This document shows positions 32,829 to 42,013 of a stretch of DNA of 64,000 nt, piece by piece. Source of the stretch: WRGA01 sp031553395 (GTDB lineage: Bacteria > Bacteroidota > Bacteroidia > Bacteroidales > WRGA01); NCBI GenBank assembly GCA_031553395.1, contig JAVBLR010000011.1:186001-250000 (forward strand), given 5' to 3'. Under the pieces are notes generated by a model. The model was not told the origin of the DNA and ran no database searches. It saw only the letters and a list, made by a program, of their open reading frames with translations. Every line of letters starts with the position of its first letter. Position 1 is the stretch's first letter. A program made the position numbers and the translations under genes.

Positions 32829-34337
32829 TTATGTTGTCGCTTTTATCCGGTCTTCCTGAGTCATAGCAGCCAATTCTTTCACTCTGTTGAAATCCAGATT
32901 CAACGCGTCGGAAACTCTTTTTGCCCAACCTTCATCAGCTTTGTAGAATATCGCAGTTTGACGATATTGTAGTCTTTTTATCGCTCCGCCCAAACTATCA
33001 ACAATGTTGATAATTAAATGGTCTTTTTCGTAATTGTTTAATACACGGCGATATAATTCTCCAGGTTGTTCAAAATCCAAATCCGTAATAGGAATTTGAT
33101 GACGGGCAATAACCCCCGAAACATCTACTTTCGGCATCTTAATACTCGTGTCGGGAGCAACTCCACCCATTGTATTCGGGAAATAATTCGGGCCGCCACC
33201 TCCATTTCCGTCAACAGACATATATCCATCACGTTGATACGTATTCACTTTCGCTGCTTTTGCCGAGTTTACCGGAATTTGATGAAAGTTTGTACCTAAC
33301 CGGTGGCGATGTGTATCTTGATAAGAGAATAATCTGCCTTGTAATAATTTATCGGGAGAAGCACCTATTCCTGGAACAAAATTACTTGGTCCAAAGGCTG
33401 CTTGCTCTACATCAGCAAAATAATTTTCGGGATTACGGTTCAAAACCATTCGTCCAACAGGAATACGCGGAAAATCTTTGTTATACCATACCTTAGTTAC
33501 ATCAAACGGGTCGAAACGGTATCTTTCGGCTTGTTCGGGTGTCATTATTTGTACTTCAAGTGTCCACGCCGGATATTCGCCTTTTTCTATCGAGTTATAT
33601 AAATCGCGGGTTGCATTATCAGGATCTTTTCCTTTCATTGCAGTTGCTTCTTGCCCTGTAAAATTTTTGATTTCCTGCTCGCAACGCCAATGGAATTTCA
33701 CCCACACATATTCCCCGTCTTTATTATACCACATAAAGGTATGACTTCCAAACCCATGCATATTACGAAAAGTAGCCGGAACTCCACGATTAGAAAATAA
33801 AATTGTAGCTTGATGTAATGATTCGGGAGTTAACGAAAAGAAATCCCAAACCATATTCGGGTCTTTCAAATTATTTGCTGGATTTCTCTTTTGTGTATGA
33901 ATAAAATCAGGAAACTTAATAGAGTCTCGGATAAAGAAAATAGGTGTATTATTACCTACCATGTCATAATTACCTTCTTCGGTATAGAATTTTACAGCAA
34001 AACCTCTTGGGTCTCTTTCGGCATCAGCACTGCCTCGTTCTCCTCCTACTGTGGAGAAACGAACAAATACTTCTGTTTTTTTACCGATTTCATTTAAAAA
34101 AGCTGCACGTGTGTACTTAGTAACATCGTGGGTTACTTCAAAATAACCATAAGCACCGGCACCTTTGGCATGTACAACTCTTTCAGGAATTCGCTCCCTT
34201 CCAAAATGAGCCAATTTTTCAATTAAATGAACATCCTGCATTAATGTAACTCCGGGAACTCCCGTAGAAATAGATTCCTGATCACTATCAACCGGAATTC
34301 CCTGATTTGTAGTCAAATAATTTTTCTCTTCTTTCAT
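32829..34337 (-). CDS. katA: Catalase (monofunctional heme, small-subunit)
   Basis: Decomposes hydrogen peroxide. 502 residues from ATG 34337, preceded by AAAGGA seven bases upstream; a GTG at 34364 extends the frame but has no ribosome site. Heme-pocket residues: His56 in RVVHAKGAGAYG, Asn129 in DMVGNNTP, and the proximal Tyr in RLFSYQDTHRHRLG. Size matches clade 3 small-subunit catalases. It stands alone with its own terminator; no OxyR site could be identified with confidence in the AT-rich upstream region. Confidence 0.96.
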   Translation of the reverse strand: MKEEKNYLTTNQGIPVDSDQESISTGVPGVTLMQDVHLIEKLAHFGRERIPERVVHAKGAGAYGYFEVTHDVTKYTRAAFLNEIGKKTEVFVRFSTVGGERGSADAERDPRGFAVKFYTEEGNYDMVGNNTPIFFIRDSIKFPDFIHTQKRNPANNLKDPNMVWDFFSLTPESLHQATILFSNRGVPATFRNMHGFGSHTFMWYNKDGEYVWVKFHWRCEQEIKNFTGQEATAMKGKDPDNATRDLYNSIEKGEYPAWTLEVQIMTPEQAERYRFDPFDVTKVWYNKDFPRIPVGRMVLNRNPENYFADVEQAAFGPSNFVPGIGASPDKLLQGRLFSYQDTHRHRLGTNFHQIPVNSAKAAKVNTYQRDGYMSVDGNGGGGPNYFPNTMGGVAPDTSIKMPKVDVSGVIARHQIPITDLDFEQPGELYRRVLNNYEKDHLIINIVDSLGGAIKRLQYRQTAIFYKADEGWAKRVSDALNLDFNRVKELAAMTQEDRIKATT

Positions 34338-34579
34338 GACTTCCTTTATTTTGATATTAGACACTATATATTAAAAAACACTAAGCTAGTATAACAATAA
34401 CAACGATTCAATAGTTCATTTATGCAAAAAAATAAATTATTTCAAATAAAATAATTTATTAAATAATAAATTTTATAATTTGTAGAATATAAAACTAATA
34501 AGTTCAAGTTTTAAATGAAGAATATTGAAAATAACTATTTTATAAATAATTAAGGAGAGAATTCTCTTATAAGACACAA

Positions 34580-34609
34580 AAAAAAGCTGCAATTAAATGC
34601 AGCTTTTTT
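34580..34609 (-). terminator. Terminator behind tRNA-Arg
   Basis: A 12-bp stem: AAAAAAGCTGCA (34580-34591) with TGCAGCTTTTTT (34598-34609), loop of six. It lies 10 bases past the tRNA 3' end on the minus strand. Confidence 0.85.
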
Positions 34610-34618
34610 CTTACTACT

Positions 34619-34693
34619 TGGTAGCTCCGCCGAGAATCGAACTCGAATCTAAAGTTTAGGAAACTTCCATTCTATCCATTGAACTACAGAGCC
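34619..34693 (-). tRNA. tRNA-Arg(CCU)
   Basis: Folds into a full cloverleaf on the minus strand: acceptor GGCTCTG with CGGAGCT, D-stem GTTC/GAAT, anticodon stem GAAGT/ACTTT around loop TTCCTAA (anticodon CCU), T-stem TCGAG/CTCGG around TTCGATT. The CCA end is encoded (34619-34621). It reads AGG codons. It is a single tRNA gene with its own terminator, between recO and katA. Confidence 0.95.
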
Positions 34694-34745
34694 ATTTTTG
34701 AAGTGGTGCAAAAGTAGTTATTTTTTACATTTAAAGCAAATCTAC

Positions 34746-35471
34746 TTAATCAAAGAGTACTTGCAAAACATCCAGTGATTTTGTTGTCGAAAAATCAGTT
34801 ACATGCAACCTATAATATTCAATAACTTTTTCAATAATCAGGATTCGTTCTTTCCGAAAAAAAGAAAAAGTATGCATATTCTCGTATGTCATTCGAGTAA
34901 GTAAATAAAAAACATGAGCATCTGCCGGTTGCAAGTAATAATTATGAAGAGGCCGCTGGGTTACAAATATCCCATTTAACATATCAAAATAGCTGTTTGC
35001 AGAAGCATCTTCGACATTCGGATAAAAACCAAGGAAGCGGGTTAGTTTAAAAAGAAATACCAAATGAAAATTTGCAATTCCTTTTGTTGACAAATCCAAA
35101 ATCTGAATCGATTGCTGGATAAATTCAAAAAGGGATCTATTTTGTGTAGTATCTTTTAACGTCCTATATATAAATTCCGACAAAAATAAAGTAATTGGAA
35201 TTTTTACCGGATCAACCTGAATAGTAGTAAGAGGAAAACTAATTTTACTTTCTTTAATGCGATGAATATCCCGGTTATTCCTATGTTCTACCTCTAGTTC
35301 CAAGAGTGAGAAAGGTTGAAAAAATGCTGATTTTCGCCCTGCCTTTTTACTCGAACCGGGAGCAATACCATACGTAACCCGGCCAAATTCTTCGGTAAAA
35401 ATATGTACCAACAACATTTTATCGGAAAATTTGGTCGTATGAAGTACTATTCCACTTGTTTTATGTAGCAT
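34746..35471 (-). CDS. recO: DNA repair protein RecO
   Basis: Loads RecA on SSB-coated DNA with RecR (RecF pathway). 241 residues: an N-terminal OB fold (SGIVLHTTKFSDKMLLVHIFTEEFGRVTYGI) and a helical C-terminal half (LTRFLGFYPN). The four zinc Cys of many RecO proteins are absent, which is common in Bacteroidota as far as I know. It starts 28 bases after the ABC exporter gene and is probably cotranscribed with it. RecQ is also in this window but 25 kb away. Confidence 0.9.
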   Translation of the reverse strand: MLHKTSGIVLHTTKFSDKMLLVHIFTEEFGRVTYGIAPGSSKKAGRKSAFFQPFSLLELEVEHRNNRDIHRIKESKISFPLTTIQVDPVKIPITLFLSEFIYRTLKDTTQNRSLFEFIQQSIQILDLSTKGIANFHLVFLFKLTRFLGFYPNVEDASANSYFDMLNGIFVTQRPLHNYYLQPADAHVFYLLTRMTYENMHTFSFFRKERILIIEKVIEYYRLHVTDFSTTKSLDVLQVLFD

Positions 35472-35499
35472 AAAAAATAATTAAATGCAATAAAAACAA

Positions 35500-37332
35500 T
35501 CAATACTGTTGCATATCGCTCAATTTTTTGTAAAATCCATCTAAAAGAATGAGTTCATCATGTGTTCCCCGTTCAACTATTTCACCTTCGTACATCACGC
35601 AAATTTCATCTGCATTACGAATTGTAGACAAACGGTGTGCAATAGCTATTGTCGTACGGTTTTTCATCAAATTTTCCAATGCTTCCTGTACCATTTTTTC
35701 CGATTCAGTATCTAATGCCGAAGTTGCTTCATCCAAAATCAATACCGGAGGATTCTTTAAAATAGCACGGGCTATACTGATACGTTGGCGTTGTCCGCCG
35801 GAAAGTTTTCCACCCCGATCACCAACCATTGTTTGATATCCATTTTCGGTAGCCATAATAAAATCATGGGCATTTGCAATCTTCGCAGCTTCCTGAACCT
35901 GTTCCAAGGTTGCATTTTCTACACCAAAAGCTATATTATTAAAAAAGGTATCATTAAACAAAATCGCTTCCTGATTTACAATACCCATAACCGATCGGAT
36001 ATCATGCAATGTTGTAGCTTTTACATTCACACCATCAATCAGCACATCACCTTTTTGCACATCATAAAAACGAGGAATCATATCCACTAAGGTAGATTTA
36101 CCCGAACCGGATTGTCCAACCAATGCAATTGTTTTTCCCTTTGGAACGATCAAATTAATATTTTTCAGAACCCAATCATTTTGGTATTTAAACCAAACAT
36201 TCTTGAATTCAATCTCCTTATTAAAAGAATTAATTACAACCGGATTTTCAGGCTGAGTCAGATTATTTTGCGCTGATAATATTTTATCAATCCGTTCCAT
36301 TGAAGCTAATCCTTTTTTTATCGAGTAAGATGCTTTTGAAAATTCTTTCGCAGGATTTATTAAGCTATAAAAAATAACCAAATAAAAAATAAATGCCGAA
36401 GCATCAATCGAACCTGCACCGGAAAGAATCAATGTTCCACCGAACCACAGCACAATAGCAATAGTTAGTGTTCCCAAAAATTCACTCATCGGATGTGCCA
36501 ATTGATAGCGCCGTTCCACTTTAATAACCGTTCCACGAAAAGTATTCGCCATTGCTTCGAATCGGTTTTTCACTTTCTGTTCGGCATTAAAAGCCTTTAT
36601 AATCCGCAAACCACCTAATGTTTCCTCTAATTGGGTCATCAGATTACTCCATTGGGATTGTCCCAACGAAGTCCTTTTTTTCAAGGTCTTCCCTACTCTA
36701 CCCATCACAAACCCGGAAATCGGCAACAGAACAAGGACAAATATTGTTAATTGCCAGCTAATCATAATCATAGTTCCGAAATAAATCAGGATAAGCACCG
36801 GATTTTTAAACAGCATATCCAAAGAAGATATGATTGAATTTTCCACTTCATTTACATCTCCCGACATACGAGCCATAATATCCCCTTTCCGTTCTTCGGA
36901 AAAAAAGCTCAATGGCAATTGGACGATTTTATTATACAATTGATTTCGAATATCCCGAACAACACCTGTTCGTAAAGGTATCATAAAAAAACCTGACAAA
37001 TAAGCAGTTCCCGTTTTGAAAAGCGTCATTAAAGAAAGAGACAAACCCAATACCAAAAGAGCAAAACCACCACTATGATTTTGTATTAAAGTAGAAATAT
37101 ACCAGTAAAAATTATTAATTACCAAGTCTTTAAAATCAACACCGGATGCATTCCATGCCATAAATTCATATACTTTTTTATCCAATTCAAACAATATCTG
37201 CAGAATAGGAATAAGCAATGAAAAGGAGAATACATTCATAAATCCTGAGATAATATTAAAAAGAATACTTAAAACAAGATTTTTTTTATACGGAGGAACA
37301 AAACGACGAAGAATTTTTATAAAGTCTTTCAT
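35500..37332 (-). CDS. ABC exporter, fused membrane and ATPase domains (MsbA-like)
   Basis: 610 residues: six membrane helices in the first about 340 residues, then a nucleotide-binding domain with Walker A GQSGSGKST, signature LSGGQRQRISIARA, Walker B LILDEATSALD and the switch His in IAIAHRLST. Works as a homodimer in the inner membrane. The type is that of lipid A or lipid-linked exporters (MsbA) and multidrug exporters; sequence alone does not separate these. The N-terminal helix region has a longer loop between helices 1 and 2 than classical MsbA. A TATCTTTG at 37356-37363 probably drives it together with recO. Confidence 0.85.
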   Translation of the reverse strand: MKDFIKILRRFVPPYKKNLVLSILFNIISGFMNVFSFSLLIPILQILFELDKKVYEFMAWNASGVDFKDLVINNFYWYISTLIQNHSGGFALLVLGLSLSLMTLFKTGTAYLSGFFMIPLRTGVVRDIRNQLYNKIVQLPLSFFSEERKGDIMARMSGDVNEVENSIISSLDMLFKNPVLILIYFGTMIMISWQLTIFVLVLLPISGFVMGRVGKTLKKRTSLGQSQWSNLMTQLEETLGGLRIIKAFNAEQKVKNRFEAMANTFRGTVIKVERRYQLAHPMSEFLGTLTIAIVLWFGGTLILSGAGSIDASAFIFYLVIFYSLINPAKEFSKASYSIKKGLASMERIDKILSAQNNLTQPENPVVINSFNKEIEFKNVWFKYQNDWVLKNINLIVPKGKTIALVGQSGSGKSTLVDMIPRFYDVQKGDVLIDGVNVKATTLHDIRSVMGIVNQEAILFNDTFFNNIAFGVENATLEQVQEAAKIANAHDFIMATENGYQTMVGDRGGKLSGGQRQRISIARAILKNPPVLILDEATSALDTESEKMVQEALENLMKNRTTIAIAHRLSTIRNADEICVMYEGEIVERGTHDELILLDGFYKKLSDMQQY

Positions 37333-37355
37333 TTAACTAAAATTGAAGTAAGCAA

Positions 37356-37363
37356 CAAAGATA
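37356..37363 (-). promoter_or_regulatory. -7 element for ABC exporter and recO
   Basis: TATCTTTG on the minus strand, 24 bases before the ATG at 37332. No clear -33 element. Confidence 0.45.
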
Positions 37364-37403
37364 ATTCAAAGATTCGATGAAACTATTAGTTTTAAAAATC
37401 GAA

Positions 37404-38849
37404 TTAAAATAACCCGAGCATCATTTTTTCAATCGCACTCACTAATGATTTACGAGGAATTCCATAATCATTAGCCATAACACAAAAAGCATACCGTTTA
37501 TTCCCTTTGTCAAGATAACCGGCATAACACTGCACATTGGTGATACTCCCACTTTTAAGGTGTACATCGCCTTCCAATGAAGTACCTTTCAATAAATTAC
37601 GAACTGTACCTTCTTTTCCTGCCATTGGTAAAGAATCATAAAAGGACGAACTGTATTTAGATTTATTATCCATATAAGTCAGAATTGCCGTCATTACTTG
37701 AGGGACCATTCTATCGGCCGGAGATAAACCAGAACCATCATACATAAATACTCCCGACAAATCAACTCCCTTGTCTTTCCAAAAAGATTGTACAACCTCA
37801 ACTCCTTTTGCAAAAGTTCCTTGTTTATATTTTGTCAAAGCACATAATTTCAATAAATGTTCGGCAAAATGATTATTACTTTTCACATTCGTTTGCCTGA
37901 TAATTTCAGCTAAAGTCGGAGAAGAATAAGAAAGCAAAGAAACATTTACAGCAGCAATTTGTTCGTTTTTCATATTCAACAAACGACAAGAAGAAGGCAT
38001 TCCGGAAATTTGAATTCCGGCCGCAAGCAACCGTTCATGTAAATAGGTTGCTAAAAAAAGAGGAGGATCGGGAATATCTCCTTTGATAAAAAAATCAGTT
38101 TTATTAGCAGGAATAGCACCATATAGCCAACGTTCGTTTACAAAAGGCATTCCATAAATATAAGCGCTATCTTTACTTCCAGAAGTTTCCAGGTAATTGT
38201 AAAACCCAATTTGTGGCATATTCGGTTCAGTTCTCAAAATCTGCGGCTTCTCTCCTATCCTACCCGATTTTAAATATAATCGATACAAATTATCATAAAT
38301 ACTAATTCCATAAACACCTGATGCAAAATAATTTCCAACATCTTCCCACAGCCATTTACCTGAAACACCTTCAGTATCAAAACAGGTTTCATCCACAATA
38401 ATCCACCCCTCGATTCTCTTGATACCAGCTTTAAGAATAACAGAAATACACGATTTCAGGAAATCATCTTTATCCCGTTCAAAATGCTCCGAACCTAACG
38501 TTGGGTCGCCTGCTCCTTTTATATAAATATCTCCAAATAAAATTCCTTGGTTATCAATACTCCCCGAATATCCCAACTTTGTTATAAAACGATATTCAGG
38601 CCCATATAATTCCAAGGCAGTCGCAGTCGTTACAACTTTCATGATAGAAGCAGGAACAAGCGGTTTATCCGGATTAAAAGAAGCCACAGAAACACCGGTT
38701 TTTATATCTATCACATTTACGCCCAGGTTGGCCGACTCCAGTCCTTTCATTTTCACAAAAGCATTTACAGCAGATTGTTGGGCAATACTATTCGCAGAGA
38801 ATAATAACGTAGATAAAAGGAAGATAAGGGAAATATTATATTTAGTCAT
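37404..38849 (-). CDS. dacB: D-alanyl-D-alanine carboxypeptidase/endopeptidase, PBP4 (DacB) type
   Basis: Class C low-molecular-mass penicillin-binding protein that trims or opens peptidoglycan cross-links in the periplasm. 481 residues with signal peptide (ISLIFLLSTLLFSANSIAQ). Active-site motifs: SIMK (Ser68, Lys71), SNN in NVKSNNHFAEH, and KSG in HLKSGSI. YDGSGLSPADRM is another family stretch. A PBP4-type insert domain lies between motifs 1 and 2. Its own -7 element TATTTTTG is at 38873-38880. Confidence 0.92.
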   Translation of the reverse strand: MTKYNISLIFLLSTLLFSANSIAQQSAVNAFVKMKGLESANLGVNVIDIKTGVSVASFNPDKPLVPASIMKVVTTATALELYGPEYRFITKLGYSGSIDNQGILFGDIYIKGAGDPTLGSEHFERDKDDFLKSCISVILKAGIKRIEGWIIVDETCFDTEGVSGKWLWEDVGNYFASGVYGISIYDNLYRLYLKSGRIGEKPQILRTEPNMPQIGFYNYLETSGSKDSAYIYGMPFVNERWLYGAIPANKTDFFIKGDIPDPPLFLATYLHERLLAAGIQISGMPSSCRLLNMKNEQIAAVNVSLLSYSSPTLAEIIRQTNVKSNNHFAEHLLKLCALTKYKQGTFAKGVEVVQSFWKDKGVDLSGVFMYDGSGLSPADRMVPQVMTAILTYMDNKSKYSSSFYDSLPMAGKEGTVRNLLKGTSLEGDVHLKSGSITNVQCYAGYLDKGNKRYAFCVMANDYGIPRKSLVSAIEKMMLGLF

Positions 38850-38872
38850 CTTTAGCAGATTATAATGAAGCT

Positions 38873-38880
38873 CAAAAATA
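38873..38880 (-). promoter_or_regulatory. -7 element of the PBP4 gene
   Basis: TATTTTTG on the minus strand 24 bases before the ATG, between the tsf terminator and the gene. Confidence 0.45.
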
Positions 38881-38883
38881 AGA

Positions 38884-38920
38884 AAAGTGCCTGAAAGTTT
38901 TTACTTTTCAGACACCTTTC
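38884..38920 (-). terminator. Terminator of the rplM-tsf operon
   Basis: Imperfect stem AAAGTGCCTGAAAGT with ACTTTTCAGACACCTTT around a short T loop, 22 bases past the tsf stop. Confidence 0.65.
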
Positions 38921-38941
38921 TATAATTAGAAAATATTTTTA

Positions 38942-39763
38942 TCAGTCAAGATTCAATGTAACACGTTTAAATCCAACAATAGAAAGCTCTTTGTTAGCAC
39001 TTTTCACATATTGGTCAACTGTCATTTTCGCATCCTTAACAAATTCTTGTTGTAACAAACAAACTTCTTTATAGAATTTATTCAAACGACCTTCAGCGAT
39101 TTTTTCAACCATATTTTCAGGTTTACCTTCTTCGCGAGCTTTTTCTTTTGCAATAGTAAATTCTCTTTCAACCACATCAGCAGGAATAGAATCTTTATCC
39201 AAAGAAATCGGACTCATTGCAGCAACTTGCATAGCAACATCCTTAGCTACCTGATTATCCAATGCTTGATTGAATCCTACAATTGTAGCCAATTTATTAC
39301 CCGGGTGAATATAAGAAACAGTTGCCGGAGCTTTTACACACTCGTAGAAACCCAACTCCATTTTTTCACCTGTAACACCACTTCTATCGGTAATCCATTC
39401 CGAAACAGGACGACCATTCAATGACAATGAAGCCAATTCCTCTTTTGAAACAGGTTGTCTTTCCATAGCCAAATCCAGGATTTGTTGAGTCAATGCAATA
39501 AAATCTGCATTTTTAGCAACAAAGTCTGTTTCACATTTCAAAGCAACGATAGCAGCAAAATCACCTTTATTAGTTGCTAAGACACAACCTTCTGAAGCTT
39601 CTCTGTCTTCACGTTTAGCAGCAACAGCTTGTCCTTTTTTACGGATAATTTCCATTGCCTTATCAAAATCACCACCGGCTTCATTAAGGGCATTTTTACA
39701 GTCCATCATTCCAGCGCCGGTCATTTTACGCAAATGCGTAATATCTGCCATTGTAACAGCCAT
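38942..39763 (-). CDS. tsf: Translation elongation factor Ts
   Basis: Guanine-nucleotide exchange factor for EF-Tu. 273 residues: N-terminal UBA-like part with LRKMTGAGMMDCKNAL and the core CETDFVAKN motif, which contact EF-Tu. It is last in rplM-rpsI-rpsB-tsf, a standard ribosomal operon. A 126-base gap with word repeats and a CGCGTTAC inverted repeat separates it from rpsB, unusually long for this pair. Confidence 0.96.
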   Translation of the reverse strand: MAVTMADITHLRKMTGAGMMDCKNALNEAGGDFDKAMEIIRKKGQAVAAKREDREASEGCVLATNKGDFAAIVALKCETDFVAKNADFIALTQQILDLAMERQPVSKEELASLSLNGRPVSEWITDRSGVTGEKMELGFYECVKAPATVSYIHPGNKLATIVGFNQALDNQVAKDVAMQVAAMSPISLDKDSIPADVVEREFTIAKEKAREEGKPENMVEKIAEGRLNKFYKEVCLLQQEFVKDAKMTVDQYVKSANKELSIVGFKRVTLNLD

Positions 39764-39889
39764 AATATTTTATGTTATTAGTTGTTAGTTATTAAGTTAT
39801 TAGAAAATATATATTACAAAATACGCGTTACGAGTAAAAATAAAATCCACTACCCTGTAACGCGTAACCTGTAACTTGTAACTGAATTT
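39764..39889. repeat. Word repeats in the rpsB-tsf gap
   Basis: GTTATTAG, GTTGTTAG and TTATTAAGTTATTAG words at 39773-39803. TACGCGTTAC (39821-39830) is complementary to GTAACGCGTA (39858-39867). A final run of TGTAAC words lies at 39856-39883. It could form competing hairpins inside the operon mRNA. Confidence 0.55.
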
Positions 39890-40735
39890 TTATTCTTCGT
39901 CGTTCGTTTTGAATTTATCGGCAACTTTGGCATTCATTGCGTCATCATCTTCTTTTTTGGTACGCTCTTTTTTAGCAGGTTTAGATTTACGCTCCCTTTT
40001 TGGAGCTTCTTCTTCCCCTTCAGCAGCAACCATATCAACTTTTTCTGCTTTACGTTCTTCCAAACCTTCAATCATTGCAGCACAAACAGCATCCAAGATT
40101 ATTTCTACAGATTTTGTTGCATCATCATTTGCTGGAATTACAAAATCAATATCATTTGGATTTGAATTTGTATCAACCATAGCAAAAACAGGAATACCCA
40201 AACGTCTTGCTTCCCGTACTGCGATATGTTCTTTCATAACATCAATTACAAAAAGAGCAGAAGGCAAACGAGTCAAATCAGCGATGCTACCCAATGTTTT
40301 TTCCAACTTAGCACGTTGGCGGGTAATTTGCAATTTTTCTCTTTTTGATAAATTGTCAAAAGTACCATCTTTTGTCATTTTATCAATAGTAGACATTTTT
40401 TTTACAGCCTTACGAATAGTAGGAAAGTTAGTAAGCATACCACCAGGCCAACGTTCGATAACATAAGGCATATTTACAGCTCCGGCTTTATCAGCCACAA
40501 CTTGTTTAGCTTGCTTTTTTGTAGCAACAAAAAGAACTTTTCTTCCCGATTTTACAATTTGTTTAAGAGCTTCAGCAGCTTCGTCTATTTTTGCAACAGT
40601 TTTATGCAAATCAATGATATGAATACCGTTACGCTCCATAAAAATGTAAGGAGCCATTGCCGGATTCCATTTTCTTTTCAAGTGTCCGAAGTGTACTCCG
40701 GCTTCCAATAATTGGTCAAAATTTGTTCTTGACAT
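39890..40735 (-). CDS. rpsB: 30S ribosomal protein S2, with charged C-terminal extension
   Basis: 281 residues. Core motifs: LLEAGVHFGHLKRKWNP, GTFDNLSKREKL, LPSALFVIDV and IPVFAMVDTNSNP. After the S2 fold ends near residue 230 there is a tail rich in Glu, Lys and Arg (EEEAPKRERKSK, KKERTKKEDDD). Extensions of this sort occur in Bacteroidota S2; no role can be read from sequence. Second to last in the operon. Confidence 0.96.
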   Translation of the reverse strand: MSRTNFDQLLEAGVHFGHLKRKWNPAMAPYIFMERNGIHIIDLHKTVAKIDEAAEALKQIVKSGRKVLFVATKKQAKQVVADKAGAVNMPYVIERWPGGMLTNFPTIRKAVKKMSTIDKMTKDGTFDNLSKREKLQITRQRAKLEKTLGSIADLTRLPSALFVIDVMKEHIAVREARRLGIPVFAMVDTNSNPNDIDFVIPANDDATKSVEIILDAVCAAMIEGLEERKAEKVDMVAAEGEEEAPKRERKSKPAKKERTKKEDDDAMNAKVADKFKTNDEE

Positions 40736-40858
40736 ACTTTTGTTTTTTTAATTGTTTACTTTCTTTTTCCAAATTGAATTATCAAGTAGCCCCAAACTCT
40801 GAAAAGCGGAAGTCTTGATAATTTAGATACTAAACTCAATTCAAGCAGACGATAAATA

Positions 40859-41245
40859 TTAACGCTTGCTGAATTGGAATCTTTTTCTTGCTTTTGGTTG
40901 TCCCGGTTTCTTTCTTTCCACAATACGTGGGTCGCGTGTCAAAAATCCTTCGGATTTAAGTGCAGGTTTGTCTTCGGCATTAATTTTTACCAAAGCACGA
41001 GCAATAGCCAGACGTAGAGCCTCGGCTTGCCCTTTGAAACCGCCACCGTCCAAATTTACACGGATATCGTATTTTTCAACAACGCCTAATTTATTAAGCG
41101 GCTGTAAAACAACATATTGAAGAATACCGGAAGGAAAGTATTGCGCCAATTCACGTTTGTTAATGGTAATTTTACCGCTACCTTCGCTTACGAACACGCG
41201 AGCTATTGCAGCTTTACGTCTTCCAATTGCATTTACTACTTCCAT
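40859..41245 (-). CDS. rpsI: 30S ribosomal protein S9
   Basis: 128 residues with the conserved start NAIGRRKAAIARVFV, LDGGGFKGQAEALRLAIARAL, and the universal C-terminal tail ending FQFSKR, which reaches the P-site tRNA. It starts five bases after the rplM stop, so the two are translationally linked. Confidence 0.97.
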   Translation of the reverse strand: MEVVNAIGRRKAAIARVFVSEGSGKITINKRELAQYFPSGILQYVVLQPLNKLGVVEKYDIRVNLDGGGFKGQAEALRLAIARALVKINAEDKPALKSEGFLTRDPRIVERKKPGQPKARKRFQFSKR

Positions 41246-41250
41246 GTTTC

Positions 41251-41727
41251 TTATTTAAGTGTATTTAAATCAATAACTTTTGGTTGTTGAGCTTGATGAG
41301 GATGCTCCGATCCTGAATATACATAAAGGTTATTCAATAAATGACGACCTAAGATATTTTTAGGTAACATACCTTTAACAACTTTTATGTACAAACGATT
41401 TTTACCGTTTTTTCTATCTTTCTCGCTTTTCTTAAGTAAAGTAAGAGGATTTGTTCCTCTTTGACCTCCGGGATAACCAGTATAAGAAAGATATGTCCGG
41501 TCTGTCCATTTATTACCGGTTAATTTTACTTTTTCTGCATTGATAATAATCACATTATCGCCACAGTCTACATGCGGAGTAAAGTTTGGTTTGTATTTGC
41601 CTCTCAACAATTTAGCAACTTTCGAACCCAAACGTCCTAACACCTGATCGGTTGCATCTACAACAACCCATTCTTTTGTTACGGTTGCTTTGTTTGCAGA
41701 AATGGTCTTATAACTTAAAGTATCCAC
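41251..41727 (-). CDS. rplM: 50S ribosomal protein L13
   Basis: 158 residues: WVVVDATDQVLGRLGSKVAKLLRGK, TPHVDCGDNVIIINAEKV and MLPKNILGRHLLNNLYVY are L13 signatures. First gene of rplM-rpsI-rpsB-tsf. A TACCTTTG element at 41856-41863 implies an mRNA leader of about 125 bases with possible stem-loops, where autogenous control would be expected. Confidence 0.96.
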   Translation of the reverse strand: MDTLSYKTISANKATVTKEWVVVDATDQVLGRLGSKVAKLLRGKYKPNFTPHVDCGDNVIIINAEKVKLTGNKWTDRTYLSYTGYPGGQRGTNPLTLLKKSEKDRKNGKNRLYIKVVKGMLPKNILGRHLLNNLYVYSGSEHPHQAQQPKVIDLNTLK

Positions 41728-41863
41728 TGCTTAATTTTTTTAATGTTAAAAAATGAATTTCGTTTCTTTCTCATTGGTTTATGTGCTTCTGACACATGAG
41801 GCAATAAACACTTAAGAACTAAACTTTTACACTCTTATGATAATAATCGGGGCTGCAAAGGTA
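41728..41863 (-). promoter_or_regulatory. rplM promoter element and structured leader
   Basis: TACCTTTGC on the minus strand (-7, 41856-41863) is followed by a long leader. On the mRNA, ATGTG-TCAGAAG-CACAT and the outer pairs GTTTA/TAAAC can form nested stems near 41776-41815. No known r-protein leader family could be verified. Confidence 0.45.
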
Positions 41864-42013
41864 CGATTTTCTTTTGAATGAAAAAAGAAATCAAAACAAT
41901 ATTTCAGACAAAATGATTAAATTTGAAGTAAAATAATTCCTTGTTTTACAAAACAATTCCAATCCGAAGATATCCCTCTTATATCTTTCGAAAGTAATCA
42001 ATACAAATCATTT

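Noticed and set aside
34338..34580. OxyR-like site upstream of katA
   Set aside because: The region is almost pure A/T and offers many weak matches; none is convincing.
39909..40466. 185-residue frame opposite rpsB
   Set aside because: Antisense shadow of a well-supported ribosomal protein gene.
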